Assembly: GCF_900585905.1 (NCBI RefSeq)
Contig: NZ_UTVH01000034.1
Coordinates: forward strand, 620,001 to 684,000
Reading direction: 5' to 3'
Source of the DNA: Pseudomonas viridiflava
Lineage (GTDB): Bacteria; Pseudomonadota; Gammaproteobacteria; Pseudomonadales; Pseudomonadaceae
DNA: 64,000 bases
This document shows positions 53,981 to 63,862 of the stretch, piece after piece. Numbering within the stretch: position 1 is the stretch's first letter; each line of letters begins with the position of its first letter. The notes below the pieces were generated by a model. That model had not been told where the DNA came from and did not search any database. It saw only the letters and a program-made list of their open reading frames with translations. The position numbers and the translations under genes are program-made.

Positions 53981-55155
53981 GTCACATCACCGCCAAGCTG
54001 CTGATCGTCGACGATCTGCCGGAAAACCTGCTGGCACTCGAAGCCCTGATCAAGCGCGAAGACCGTGAGGTCTATCAGGCCCTGTCCGCCGACGAAGCGT
54101 TGTCGCTGCTGCTGCAGCATGAATTCGCCCTGGCCATTCTCGACGTGCAGATGCCGGGCATGAACGGCTTCGAGCTGGCCGAGCTGATGCGCGGTACCGA
54201 CCGGACCAAACATATCCCTATCGTTTTCGTCAGCGCCGCCGGGCGTGAGCTCGATTACGCGTTCAAGGGCTACGAAAGCGGCGCTGTGGACTTTCTGCAC
54301 AAGCCGCTGGATATTCACGCCGTTAAAAGCAAGGTCAACGTCTTCGTTGATTTGTATCGCCAGCGCAAGGCGATGAAGTTGCAGGTTGATGAGCTGGAGC
54401 GCAGCCGCCGCGAGCAGGAGCAATTGCTGGCCACGCTGCAGGTGACCCAGAACGAGCTGGAGCATGCCATCCGCATGCGCGATGACTTCATGTCCATCGT
54501 GTCCCACGAGGTGCGCACGCCGCTTAATGGCCTCATCCTCGAAACCCAGCTGCGCAAGTTGCATCTGGCCAAGGACAATGCCGCAGCCTTCACCATGGAC
54601 AAGCTGCGAGCCATGGTTGACCGGGATGAGCGGCAGATTCAGAGCCTCATCCGCCTGATCGAAGACATGCTCGACGTCTCGCGTATACGCACCGGCAAGC
54701 TGTCGATCCGCCCTCACGCTTTCGACCTGGCGGAAATGGTCAGTAATCTGATCGCAAGCTTTGCCGCACAGATCGCGTCTGCTGAAGCGAGCATCACTTT
54801 CAAGACCGAGGCTCCGGTGATCGGTGTCTGGGACGAGTTTCGCCTCGAGCAGGTGGTGGCCAACCTGTTGACCAACGCGCTGCGCTACGGCGCGCGCAAG
54901 CCCGTCGAGGTACGCGTGTACGCCGAGGGCGGTCAGGCCAGGATTGAAGTCCGGGATCAGGGCATCGGCATCAGCAGCGAAAATCAGAAGCGCATCTTCC
55001 AGCAGTTCGAGCGGGTCGCGGCCAGTCATGCCACCCATGGCCTTGGTCTGGGGCTGTTCATCTCCGAGCAGATCGTCGCCGCCCATGACGGCCAGATCGA
55101 GGTGCAGAGCGAGGAGGGCAAGGGTTCGCTGTTCAGGGTCTGCCTGCCAATGTAA
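53974..55155 (+). CDS. REC-HisKA-HATPase hybrid kinase
   Basis: 393 residues, soluble. Receiver first (about 8-125, Asp in AILDVQMPGMNG), a coiled coil, HisKA with SIVSHEVRTPLNGL (His about 178), and HATPase (about 280-393, DQGIGISSENQ, GLGLGLFIS). An N-terminal receiver fused to a kinase suggests it is controlled by phosphate from another kinase of the cluster. 7-base overlap with the CheB gene. Confidence 0.92.
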   Translation: MLSHITAKLLIVDDLPENLLALEALIKREDREVYQALSADEALSLLLQHEFALAILDVQMPGMNGFELAELMRGTDRTKHIPIVFVSAAGRELDYAFKGYESGAVDFLHKPLDIHAVKSKVNVFVDLYRQRKAMKLQVDELERSRREQEQLLATLQVTQNELEHAIRMRDDFMSIVSHEVRTPLNGLILETQLRKLHLAKDNAAAFTMDKLRAMVDRDERQIQSLIRLIEDMLDVSRIRTGKLSIRPHAFDLAEMVSNLIASFAAQIASAEASITFKTEAPVIGVWDEFRLEQVVANLLTNALRYGARKPVEVRVYAEGGQARIEVRDQGIGISSENQKRIFQQFERVAASHATHGLGLGLFISEQIVAAHDGQIEVQSEEGKGSLFRVCLPM

Positions 55156-55251
55156 TGCATTGAGCCAGAAGGCAGATTTCACCGAACCTGACGCAACCTA
55201 CGGCAGGCGCCATGGTCGTAAAGGCAGCTATTCAAATACGAAGGCAAACCA

Positions 55252-55629
55252 ATGAGCTCTGATGCAGAAAATGTCGTACTCATCGTCGAAGATGAGCCGC
55301 TTATCCTGATGCTGCTTGCCGACTATCTGTCAGGCGAGGGCTATCGGGTATTGCAGGCGGAGAACGGTGAGCAGGCGTTCGAGATCCTGGCGACCAAGCC
55401 TCATCTGGACTTGATGATCACCGACTACCGCCTGCCGGGCGGGATCTCCGGCGTGATGATCGCCGAGCCTGCCATCAAGTTGCGACCGGAACTGAAAGTG
55501 ATCTTCATCAGCGGCTACCCGGCTGAAATCATCAATTGCGGCAGCCCGGTCACCGCCAATACCCCTATCCTGGCCAAGCCGTTCACCATGGAAACCCTGC
55601 ATTCACAGATCGAGAAACTGCTGGCCTGA
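55252..55629 (+). CDS. Single-domain response regulator
   Basis: 125 residues, receiver only: VEDEPLILMLLADYLSGEGYRVLQ, Asp in LMITDYRLPGGISG, FISGYPAEI, and Lys in PILAKPFTM. Follows the REC-kinase by 96 bases and is the last gene of the plus-strand operon; convergent with the kinase gene at 57717. Confidence 0.9.
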   Translation: MSSDAENVVLIVEDEPLILMLLADYLSGEGYRVLQAENGEQAFEILATKPHLDLMITDYRLPGGISGVMIAEPAIKLRPELKVIFISGYPAEIINCGSPVTANTPILAKPFTMETLHSQIEKLLA

Positions 55630-55677
55630 GCCCGGCAAGTGATCTGCCCGGGCGTCAGCTAGCAACGGACCCGAGTC

Positions 55678-57717
55678 TCAGGCGCCTGTGTCATGAATCA
55701 TCTCGCGGACCTTTGCGGTCAGATGATCGAAGGCAAACGGCTTGGTGATCATCTCCATGCCATCCTCCAGAAAACCTGCCCTGACCGCTGCATGCTCGGC
55801 ATAGCCCGTGATGAACAGAACCTTCAGGCCAGGCCGCAGCTGGCGGGCGATCTCCGCCAGTTGCCGGCCGTTCATGCCTGGCAGGCCGACATCACTGACC
55901 AGCAGATCAATACGTTGCCCCGATTCCAGGATGGGTACCGCGCTGGCCGCCTCGCCAGCCTGTAGATAGGTGTAGCCCAGCTCTCCGAGTACCTGACAAA
56001 CCAGCGCTCGCACGGCAGGATCGTCCTCGACGATCAGGACCGTTTCACCCTCATTGGCAGGGGCTGCGCTGGTCGCAAAGATCTCTTCGTCCTGGACGGG
56101 GATACCCTTGAAGCGGGGCAGGTACAGCTCGACGGTGGTGCCACTGCCCACTTCGCTGGTGATCGACACATGACCGCGTGACTGCTTGCTGAAGCCGTAG
56201 ATCATCGACAGCCCAAGCCCGGTGCCCTGGCCAATCGGCTTGGTGGTGAAAAACGGATCGAACGCGCGGCTGATCACGTTTTCCGGCATGCCGTAGCCGG
56301 TGTCGCTGACGCTCAGCACCACATAGTCGCCCGGCAACAGATTTTCGTGGGCATTGGTGAAGGACTTGTCCAGCGTGCGGTTGAACGACTCCACGACCAG
56401 CAGGCCGCCATCAGGCATGGCGTCGCGGGCGTTGAGCACCAGATTGAGCAGGGCACTCTCCAATTGATTGGGGTCTGCCTCGGCAGTCCACAGGATTTCC
56501 TGCAGGTGCAGCTCCAGACGAATGCTTTCATTGATGCTGCGGTGGAGCAATTCGCCCATGGAGTGAATCAACTGATTCATGTCCACCGGCTTCGAATCCA
56601 GAGACTGACGTCGGGAGAACGCCAGCAGGCGATGGGTCAACGCTGCCGCGCGGTTGGCGGAGGTGACACCGAGATCGATCAGGCTGTCCAGATCATCGGT
56701 TTTGCCCCGGGCCAGGCGCCTGCGCAGCAACTCAAGGCTGCCGATGATGCCAGTGAGCATGTTATTGAAGTCGTGAGCGATACCGCCGGTGAGTTGGCCG
56801 ACGGCTTCCATTTTCTGCGACTGGCGTAGCACTTCTTCGTTATGCCGAAGTTGCGAGGTGCGCTCCTCGACCTGCTGTTCCAGTGTCTCGTTGAGACGGC
56901 GCAGCTGCACTTCTGCCTGTTTGCGCTCGGTGATGTCCGAAGTCACGCCGACCAATGAGCTGACGCGGCCATTCTTGGCCCGGATGGCGCGGGCGCGCAC
57001 GTCTACCCAGTTGAGTGAGCCGTCAGGCCAGCAGTTGCGATACTCGATGATGAAATCGTCGCCGCTGTCCAGGCTCTGCTGCAGGGTGGACTGCACCCTG
57101 GGCTGGTCTTCGGGATAAATCGACAGCAACCAGTCTTCATAGCTGAAAAGCGCACCCTCCATGCGGCCATAGTGAGCGCGGGTGATATCGGAGCATTCAA
57201 GGGTCAGAAACTCTGCCTCGAGCTGCCAGGTGCCAAAGCTGCCAGCCTTGAGCACATTCTGCAGACGCTGCTCGCTTTCCAGCAGATCCTCCATGCGTGC
57301 TCGCGCGTCGTACTGGCGGCGTCGGCCACGAATGGCAGTGGTCACCAGGCTTACCAGGGTGGCGGGATGAAAAGGCCGCTCCAGGAACGTAACGTTGCCC
57401 AGTTGCGAACCCAACTGGATGGACGGGTTCTGCTCGGGGCCGTCATGGCGGGTCAACAGCACAATGGGCAGATCAGACCAGGACGGCTGCTCTTTCAAAG
57501 TGCGCATCAATGACGAGACGTCCATGCCGCGCAACGCTTCATCGGCGATGATGGCCATGCCCGCGCCGAGTCTCAACTCGGCGTTGAGGTCCACCAGGTT
57601 ATGAGCGACCAGGGCCGGAAAACCGGCCTCCTGGAGAATCATCAAAGCGATCTGGCTGTCTCTACCTCGTGGCGCAAGTATTACGGCTCGTTCCGATAGC
57701 AGTCCTGGGGTGCTCAC
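55678..57717 (-). CDS. REC-PAS hybrid histidine kinase
   Basis: 679 residues. N-terminal receiver-like domain (about 8-125; Asp kept in IIADEAL but other motifs weak), PAS (about 155-270, ending VGVTSDITERKQ), HisKA with GGIAHDFNNMLTG (His about 320, HWE/NtrB-like), HATPase (DTGYGMPENV, GTGLGLSMIYGF) and a C-terminal receiver (about 560-675, Asp in LLVSDVGLPGMNG). Starts with GTG at 57717 overlapping the kaiC stop by four bases, so the two are translated together. Confidence 0.92.
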   Translation of the reverse strand: MSTPGLLSERAVILAPRGRDSQIALMILQEAGFPALVAHNLVDLNAELRLGAGMAIIADEALRGMDVSSLMRTLKEQPSWSDLPIVLLTRHDGPEQNPSIQLGSQLGNVTFLERPFHPATLVSLVTTAIRGRRRQYDARARMEDLLESEQRLQNVLKAGSFGTWQLEAEFLTLECSDITRAHYGRMEGALFSYEDWLLSIYPEDQPRVQSTLQQSLDSGDDFIIEYRNCWPDGSLNWVDVRARAIRAKNGRVSSLVGVTSDITERKQAEVQLRRLNETLEQQVEERTSQLRHNEEVLRQSQKMEAVGQLTGGIAHDFNNMLTGIIGSLELLRRRLARGKTDDLDSLIDLGVTSANRAAALTHRLLAFSRRQSLDSKPVDMNQLIHSMGELLHRSINESIRLELHLQEILWTAEADPNQLESALLNLVLNARDAMPDGGLLVVESFNRTLDKSFTNAHENLLPGDYVVLSVSDTGYGMPENVISRAFDPFFTTKPIGQGTGLGLSMIYGFSKQSRGHVSITSEVGSGTTVELYLPRFKGIPVQDEEIFATSAAPANEGETVLIVEDDPAVRALVCQVLGELGYTYLQAGEAASAVPILESGQRIDLLVSDVGLPGMNGRQLAEIARQLRPGLKVLFITGYAEHAAVRAGFLEDGMEMITKPFAFDHLTAKVREMIHDTGA

Positions 57718-59198
57718 GTTTCGTCATCCGCCATCAGCGGAGTGGCTTCGCCGGAATAGTTGGGCACGCCCGTCAGCACGCCCTGGAATTGAGCGAGCGG
57801 CGCGCCGATTCTCAAGCCGTTATGGCTGATACGGTATTCACGGATGGTCGATTCGTGGGTGCCGGTGCGCTTCTTGATGATGGACATCGCCCTGCGAACC
57901 TGGCCAAGCGCCTCGAAATAGCGCAGCAGAATGACCGTATCCGCCAGGTAGGTGATGTCAACAGGCGCACGCATGTCGCCCACCAGCCCGTGCTGAGCAA
58001 CGGTCATGAAAGTGGAAGCGCCCTGGCGGTTGAGGTACAGCAACAGCTCATGCATGTGCAGCACCAGCGCGTTCTCTTCCGGCATTGCGGCCTGATAGCC
58101 GTTGATGCTGTCAATGACCACAGTCTTGATCTGGTCCTTGTCGACACACGCACGCACCCGGTGGGCAAATTCACCGGGTGAGAGCTCAGCCGCATCGACC
58201 TGCTGGATTAGCAGATTGCCACTGTCCTCCAGCGCCTGCAGATCAATGCCCATCTTCAGCATGCGGCTGTACAGCAGGCCCAGTTCTTCGTCGAAAATGA
58301 ACAGCGCCACGCGCTCGCCGCGGGCGACCGCCGCCGCTGCGAAAACCATCGAGATCAGCGACTTGCCAGTACCGGCAGGGCCCAGAATCAACGTGCTGGA
58401 GCCGCTGTCGATACCACCACCGAGCAACGCATCCATTTCAGGCACGCCGCTGGAGGCAACGCTGCGCTCAACCGGGTTGCGATGTTCGGCAGCCACCAGG
58501 CGCGGGAACACATGGATGCCATCTTCCATGATGGTGAAGTCGTGCCAGCCGCCGCGGTATTTCTGCCCGCGGTACTTGACCACACGCAGGCGACGACGCT
58601 CGGCACCATAGCCTGGAGTGAGCTCTTCAAGGCGAATAACACCGTGGGCGACACTGTGCACGGTCTTGTCCAGGGCTTCGGTAGTCAGGTCGTCGAGCAG
58701 CAGCACAGTGGCGTCAAAGCGTGCGAAATAATGCTTGATCGACAGAATCTGCCGACGGTATCGCAGCGAGCTTTGCGCCAGCAGACGAATTTCGGACAGG
58801 CTGTCAATCACGACGCGGGTGGGCTTTACGCGCTCGACCACGTCAAAAATCTGTTTGGTCGCTTCGCCCAGTTCCAGATCAGAGGAATACAGCAGGCTCT
58901 GCTGATTGTCGGCGTCGAGCAGACTTTCGGGCGGCGTCAGTTCGAAGATGACGATATTTTCGTCCAGCTCCCAGCCATGGGAGCGGGCACCGTCGCGCAG
59001 TTCCCGGTCAGTTTCAGACAGGGTGATGTAGAGGGTCTTTTCGCCCGCTTGGGCGCCTGCGCGCAGAAAATGCAGCGCTACGGTGGTTTTGCCGGTACCG
59101 GGTTCGCCTTCCAGCAGAAAGACGTGGCGCCGGGAAAGGCCGCCTGCCAATACGTCGTCAAGACCCACGATGCCTGTTGCCGCTTTTGATGTAATCAA
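57714..59198 (-). CDS. kaiC: KaiC-like double ATPase
   Basis: About 494 residues with two RecA-type KaiC domains. CI: Walker A GEPGTGKTT, Walker B VVIDSLSEIRLL. CII: Walker A GPAGTGKSL, catalytic Glu pair in FIFDEELGLL, Walker B VVIDSINGY. The CI domain has LSET where cyanobacterial KaiC has a Glu-Glu pair. At the CII autophosphorylation site, DITYLADTV replaces the clock Ser-Thr pair (Thr-Tyr here). No kaiA or kaiB is present. The start is a TTG at 59198 behind AGAGGG; a GTG at 59240 is an alternative. Non-cyanobacterial KaiC homologues are linked to stress signalling; here it is coupled to a hybrid kinase. Confidence 0.9.
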   Translation of the reverse strand: MITSKAATGIVGLDDVLAGGLSRRHVFLLEGEPGTGKTTVALHFLRAGAQAGEKTLYITLSETDRELRDGARSHGWELDENIVIFELTPPESLLDADNQQSLLYSSDLELGEATKQIFDVVERVKPTRVVIDSLSEIRLLAQSSLRYRRQILSIKHYFARFDATVLLLDDLTTEALDKTVHSVAHGVIRLEELTPGYGAERRRLRVVKYRGQKYRGGWHDFTIMEDGIHVFPRLVAAEHRNPVERSVASSGVPEMDALLGGGIDSGSSTLILGPAGTGKSLISMVFAAAAVARGERVALFIFDEELGLLYSRMLKMGIDLQALEDSGNLLIQQVDAAELSPGEFAHRVRACVDKDQIKTVVIDSINGYQAAMPEENALVLHMHELLLYLNRQGASTFMTVAQHGLVGDMRAPVDITYLADTVILLRYFEALGQVRRAMSIIKKRTGTHESTIREYRISHNGLRIGAPLAQFQGVLTGVPNYSGEATPLMADDET

Positions 59199-59466
59199 GA
59201 ATCGCCCTCTTGCGACCTTAGGGGTTGGCAGGCCAGTCACTGGCCGTTGCGCTACTTCGCCATTATGCGCAGCTGATAAAAACGTGCGTCACTACGGACC
59301 GCCCGAAAGGGTGACCGTTCATAGTTTTCAGTGATGATGCCTCGATATCAGGCTTGAAGTCCGGGAAATGTCATGACTGCTGCACAGTGCGTGCGGACGG
59401 ATTGATATAGTCCGCAGCTCAACTCCGTTTGCATGACAACAAGAATACTAGATCGAGGGTTAAATA

Positions 59467-60279
59467 GTGGCCAGTTACCAGTCTTTTTTAGTCGAGCTCA
59501 GCGATCAGGTCGCTCACGTGCAGATTAACCGGCCAGACAAGCTCAATGCCATGGACGCCGCGTTCTGGACCGAGATCATCGATATCTTCCACTGGGTCGA
59601 CGAAACCGACGACGTCCGTGCGGTGGTCATCAGCGGAGCCGGCAAACACTTCTCGTCGGGCATAGACCTTGCGCTGCTGGCTTCGATTGCCAGTCAGCTG
59701 GGCGAGGACGCCGGGCGCAATGCCCGGGCGCTGCGGCGCAAGATCCAGCAGATGCAGGCTTCGTTCAGCGCCGTCGACCAGTGCCGCAAACCGGTGCTGG
59801 CGGCGATCCAGGGCTACTGCCTGGGCGGGGCAGTGGACCTGATCAGTGCCTGCGACATGCGCTACTGCACTGAGGACGCAAGGTTTGCCATCCGCGAGAT
59901 CGACATGGGCATGGCGGCCGACGTGGGCACCCTGCAGCGTCTGCCGCGAATCATCGGTGACGGTATCATGCGCGAGCTGGCGTACACCGGGCGCACGGTC
60001 GAGGCGCAGGAGGCCTGCCGCATCGGGCTGGTCAACCGCACCTTTGCCGACACCGAGAGTCTGCTGCAGGGCGTCTTTGCCATCGCCCGTGAAATCGCGA
60101 CCAAGTCGCCGCTGGCGATCACCGGCACCAAGGAAATGATCGGCTACATGCGCGATCACCGGGTGGACGATGGTCTTGAATACATGGCGATCTGGAACGC
60201 GGCCATGCTGCAGTCCAACGATCTGAAAGTGGCCATGATGGCGCAGATGAGCAAACAGAAACCGGTGTTTGAAAATTAG
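59467..60279 (+). CDS. Delta3,5-delta2,4-dienoyl-CoA isomerase (crotonase family)
   Basis: 270 residues from a GTG start behind GAGGG. Crotonase oxyanion motifs [15 protein letters not shown] and [21 protein letters not shown]; the region [21 protein letters not shown] has the Asp (AADVG) that marks dienoyl-CoA isomerases of the mammalian ECH1 type rather than hydratases. It would help degrade odd-position double bonds of fatty acids. 22 bases before nudC. Confidence 0.9.
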   Translation: MASYQSFLVELSDQVAHVQINRPDKLNAMDAAFWTEIIDIFHWVDETDDVRAVVISGAGKHFSSGIDLALLASIASQLGEDAGRNARALRRKIQQMQASFSAVDQCRKPVLAAIQGYCLGGAVDLISACDMRYCTEDARFAIREIDMGMAADVGTLQRLPRIIGDGIMRELAYTGRTVEAQEACRIGLVNRTFADTESLLQGVFAIAREIATKSPLAITGTKEMIGYMRDHRVDDGLEYMAIWNAAMLQSNDLKVAMMAQMSKQKPVFEN

Positions 60280-60301
60280 TCGAGAATCAGAAGGAGTGTT
60301 T

Positions 60302-61138
60302 ATGTCAGGCCCTAGTCGCTGGACCACCGCTGTGCTGGATGTCGCCACACCAGGCGGGTTGGCTGTCGTCCACAGTGATCAAGGTTTTTTGATCGACGGC
60401 AACGGCACGTTGTTCTCTCGTGAATGGCTCAAGCGCCAGTCGCTGCCGGTGGGTAGTGAGCATGGCATCGGGCATTTTGATGGCGAGCCGGTGTATCTGC
60501 TGGTGCTCGACGCCCCGGCTACGCCTGAAGGTTGCAGCTGGCAAGGTTTGCGGCAGTTCATGCTGGCCGGTGACTTCGATATCTTCCAGATGCTGGGCTA
60601 TGCCGCGCAGGTCAGTACCTGGGCCCGCGAGCATCGCTTCTGCGGCAGTTGCGGCAGGCCAACGGTGCAAGTGGCCGGGGAGCGCGCGATGTACTGCGAG
60701 CATGACAACCTGCGCCTGTTTCCGCGTATCTCGCCGAGCATGATCGTGCTGGTGACGCGCGGCGACGAAATCCTGCTGGCCCGTTCGCCACGTTTTGTCA
60801 CCGGGGTCTACAGCGCGCTGGCCGGATTCGTCGAACCCGGAGAATCGGCAGAAGACTGCGTGCATCGCGAGGTGATGGAGGAAGTGCAGGTCAACATCAA
60901 GCACCTCAAGTACATGGGCAGCCAGTGCTGGCCGTTCCCGCACTCGATGATGCTGGGCTTCCATGCCGAATACGACAGTGGCGATATCGTGCCGCAGCCG
61001 GGCGAGATCGAAGACGCGCGCTGGTTTCACATCGACGATCTGCCGATGCTGCCAGCCAACCGTTCAATTGCGCGCTTCCTGATCGATGCTTACCTGGCCC
61101 AGCGCTCAGGCGCCGCCGAACCAGTGCTGCCAGGCTAG
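60302..61138 (+). CDS. nudC: NADH pyrophosphatase / RNA deNADding enzyme NudC
   Basis: 278 residues from ATG 60302 behind GAAGGAG. Zinc-ribbon region [22 protein letters not shown] (three Cys and a final Asp instead of the fourth Cys), Nudix box [23 protein letters not shown] (all acidic residues kept; Gly of the last turn replaced by Gln) and the NudC signature [14 protein letters not shown] (Cys where SQPWPFP is usual). Hydrolyses NAD(H) to NMN(H) and AMP and can remove NAD caps from RNA. Its last 33 bases overlap the convergent TSUP gene. Confidence 0.93.
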   Translation: MSGPSRWTTAVLDVATPGGLAVVHSDQGFLIDGNGTLFSREWLKRQSLPVGSEHGIGHFDGEPVYLLVLDAPATPEGCSWQGLRQFMLAGDFDIFQMLGYAAQVSTWAREHRFCGSCGRPTVQVAGERAMYCEHDNLRLFPRISPSMIVLVTRGDEILLARSPRFVTGVYSALAGFVEPGESAEDCVHREVMEEVQVNIKHLKYMGSQCWPFPHSMMLGFHAEYDSGDIVPQPGEIEDARWFHIDDLPMLPANRSIARFLIDAYLAQRSGAAEPVLPG

Positions 61139-61885
61139 CCGCACTGTCAGGCAGAGCACGACAGTGATGAATACCGGCCGGATGAACTTCGCGCCACCGC
61201 CAATCGCGGTGCGCGCGCCAATCGCGGCACCCACCATCAGCGCACTGCCCATGCTCAGACCGATCAGCCAGTCCACCTGACCCGAGAAGATGAACACCGA
61301 GAGCGCGGCAGCGTTGCTGACAAAGTTCATGCTGCGCGCCACGCCGCTGGCCCTGACCAGATCCAGCGGGTACATCAACAGTGTACTCACTGTCCAGAAG
61401 GCGCCAGTGCCGGGACCCGCCACGCCGTCATAGAAGCCCAACCCGAGACCTTGGGGCAGCTGCCATTTCTTCTTGATCGGCGCATCGCTATTGAGCGGCG
61501 CCTTCGGGGTGCCGCCGAACAGCAGATACAGGCCGCAGCCAAACACGATCACCGGCAGCATCTGGTTGATCCATTCCGCTGGCAGGTAATGCGCCACCAC
61601 TGCGCCGATCAACGCACCGATGGCGGTGCCGATCAAGGCCCGCAACCACTGCTTTGGATAGAACAGCTTGCGCCGGTAAAAGGTGAAACTGGCGATGGCC
61701 GAGCCGAATGTAGAGCTGAGCTTGTTGGTGCCCAGGACCAGGTGCGGTGGCAGGCCTGCAGTCATCAGCGCCGGTGTGGTGAGCAAACCACCTCCGCCAG
61801 CGACGGCATCAATGAAACCTGCAACAAAGGCCACAACGGCGAGCACCGCAAGGGTGCTCAGGTCGACACTGAGTTCAAAAGGCAT
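61106..61885 (-). CDS. TSUP-family (TauE/SafE) membrane permease
   Basis: 259 residues, about eight transmembrane helices, with the family repeats [43 protein letters not shown] and [40 protein letters not shown]. Family members export sulfite, sulfoacetate or similar organosulfur anions; substrate not identifiable here. Convergent overlap with nudC. Confidence 0.92.
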   Translation of the reverse strand: MPFELSVDLSTLAVLAVVAFVAGFIDAVAGGGGLLTTPALMTAGLPPHLVLGTNKLSSTFGSAIASFTFYRRKLFYPKQWLRALIGTAIGALIGAVVAHYLPAEWINQMLPVIVFGCGLYLLFGGTPKAPLNSDAPIKKKWQLPQGLGLGFYDGVAGPGTGAFWTVSTLLMYPLDLVRASGVARSMNFVSNAAALSVFIFSGQVDWLIGLSMGSALMVGAAIGARTAIGGGAKFIRPVFITVVLCLTVRLAWQHWFGGA

Positions 61886-62003
61886 GGTAAGGGCTTATGG
61901 CGGCTGGGCAGAATGGCTGCCCGGAAGCCGGCATATTACCGAATGTGTAGAACAGTGTCTGCGGGCAGCGAGGGAGCATGACACCACCAGCGCTGCGCCG
62001 GGT

Positions 62004-62771
62004 TCAGGACAGAAATCCGCCATCCACGTTCAGCGCCACGCCGGTGGTGTAGCTTGACGCCTCGCTCGCCAGATAGAGCACCGCGCCTGCCATTTCACTT
62101 GGGGCAGCGACGCGTTTGAGCGGGATCTGCTGCAGCGCCATGTTCAGAATCGAATCATTCTTGACCAATGCCGAGGCGAATTTGGTGTCGGTAAGGCCAG
62201 GCAGCAGGGCATTGCAGCGTATACCGAACGGCGCGCATTCCTTGGAGAACACTTTGGTCATGTTGATCACGGCGGCTTTGGTCACCGAATAGATGCCCTG
62301 AAACACGCCTGGCGATACCCCATTGATCGAAGCCACGTTGATGATGCTGCCAGCGCTGTGCTCGCGCATCAGCTTGCCGGCCTCCACCGACATGAAGAAG
62401 TAGCCACGGATATTAACGTCCACGGTCTTCTGGAAAGCCCCTGGGTCGGTGTCCAGCACGTTGCAGAACTGCGGATTGGTGGCGGCATTGTTGACCAGGA
62501 TATCCAGACGCCCGAACTGCTCGCGAATACGCGCGAACACAGCAGTGATCTGTTCCATTTCGCCGATATGGCAGGCCATTGCAGTGGCCTGGCCGCCGTC
62601 GGCGATGATCGCGTCGGCGACCTGCTGGCAGCCCTCGATCTTGCGACTGCTGACGATGACATGGGCGCCCTGTTGCGCCAGCAGACGGGCAATGGCCTCG
62701 CCGATCCCCCGACTGGCACCGGAAACGAAAGCGATCTTGCCGTCGAGGTCGAACAGCTGGGTTCTGGACAT
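62004..62771 (-). CDS. SDR-family oxidoreductase
   Basis: 255 residues, classical short-chain dehydrogenase: cofactor loop SGASRGIGEAIA, NNAATNPQF, catalytic Ser in INVASINGVS, and YSVTKAAVINM (Y-x3-K), with the end motif GVALNVDGGFLS. Probably a 3-hydroxyacyl-CoA or alcohol dehydrogenase. Cotranscribed with the phosphotransferase gene 23 bases upstream; this pair commonly occurs with acyl-CoA dehydrogenases. Confidence 0.9.
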   Translation of the reverse strand: MSRTQLFDLDGKIAFVSGASRGIGEAIARLLAQQGAHVIVSSRKIEGCQQVADAIIADGGQATAMACHIGEMEQITAVFARIREQFGRLDILVNNAATNPQFCNVLDTDPGAFQKTVDVNIRGYFFMSVEAGKLMREHSAGSIINVASINGVSPGVFQGIYSVTKAAVINMTKVFSKECAPFGIRCNALLPGLTDTKFASALVKNDSILNMALQQIPLKRVAAPSEMAGAVLYLASEASSYTTGVALNVDGGFLS

Positions 62772-62794
62772 AGTGGTTTCCTTGTCACGTCAGG

Positions 62795-63862
62795 TCAAAG
62801 CGTGGAGTGGTTGATGACCTTGAGGCTCATCTGCTCAAGCAACGTGTTCATGTGGATGAACTGAGCGAAACGTTTGTCCCGGGTCTGGCCATGAAAAAAA
62901 CGGTAGTAGATCTGCTGTACGATCCCGGCCAGACGAAACAGGCCGTAGGTGTAATAAAAGTCGAAATTGTCGATACGAATGCCTGAACGCTCGGCGTAGT
63001 ACTCGACGAACTGGCGGCGGGTCAGCATGCCGGGTGCATGGCTTGGCTGGCGTCGCATCATCTGCACCGCAGCAGGGTCGGCGGCCTCGATCCAGTACGC
63101 CAGGGTGTTGCCCAGGTCCATCAGCGGATCGCCCAGTGTGGTCATCTCCCAATCGAGCACGCCAATGATCTGCATCGGATCATCGGGATTGAGCAGCACA
63201 TTGTCGAAGCGATAGTCGTTGTGCACGATGGCCGCCACCGGATGGTCCGCCGGCATCTTGTCTTTGAGCCAGGCCTGGACTTCGGCCCACTGCGGCGCGT
63301 CGGGCGTCCGGGAATTCTCGTAGCGCTCGCTCCAGCCACGAATCTGGCGTTCGACATAGCCTACAGGCTTGCCCAGATCAGCCAGGCCGCAAGCCTGATA
63401 ATCCACGTGATGCAGGTCCACCAGGCGGTCGATGAAGCTCTTGCACAGCGCTTGTGTGCGGGCAGCGTCCAGATTCAGCTCGGGAGGCAGGTCAGCGCGC
63501 AGGATGATGCCGTTGATCCGCTCCATCAGATAAAACTCGGCGCCAATCACTGATTCATCAGTGCAATGCAGCCACGCCTTCGGGCAGTAAGGGAACGCGT
63601 CCTTGAGCTGATTGAGGATGCGGTATTCGCGCCCCATATCGTGGGCTGAACGTGCTTTGTGGCCAAAGGGAGGGCGGCGCAAGACAAATTCCTGCTCTGG
63701 GTACTTCACCAGATAGGTCAGGTTAGAGGCTCCGCCGGGGAACTGGCTGATCTGTGGTGAGCCCGCAAGACCTTGCAGGTTCGCTTTCAGGTAAGGGTCG
63801 ATGAGGGCAACGTCGAGTTCTTCACCGGGACGGACTCGGGTGGATTGATCAGTAAGCGCCAT
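62795..63862 (-). CDS. APH-like phosphotransferase (acyl-CoA dehydrogenase-associated type)
   Basis: 355 residues, protein-kinase-like fold: GGASNLTYLVKYPEQEFVLRRPPFG (nucleotide loop and Lys region), catalytic loop IVHNDYRFDNVLLNPDD (H-N-D...N) and GVLDWEMTTLGDPLMDLG (metal Asp). This group resembles the kinase half of ACAD10/11, which phosphorylates 4-hydroxyacyl-CoAs for beta-oxidation; that role is an inference from family. First gene of a two-gene operon with the SDR. Confidence 0.9.
   Translation of the reverse strand: MALTDQSTRVRPGEELDVALIDPYLKANLQGLAGSPQISQFPGGASNLTYLVKYPEQEFVLRRPPFGHKARSAHDMGREYRILNQLKDAFPYCPKAWLHCTDESVIGAEFYLMERINGIILRADLPPELNLDAARTQALCKSFIDRLVDLHHVDYQACGLADLGKPVGYVERQIRGWSERYENSRTPDAPQWAEVQAWLKDKMPADHPVAAIVHNDYRFDNVLLNPDDPMQIIGVLDWEMTTLGDPLMDLGNTLAYWIEAADPAAVQMMRRQPSHAPGMLTRRQFVEYYAERSGIRIDNFDFYYTYGLFRLAGIVQQIYYRFFHGQTRDKRFAQFIHMNTLLEQMSLKVINHSTL

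Noticed and set aside
53851..55182. 443-residue minus-strand frame
   Set aside because: Antisense to the REC-kinase gene, low-complexity composition typical of a GC shadow.
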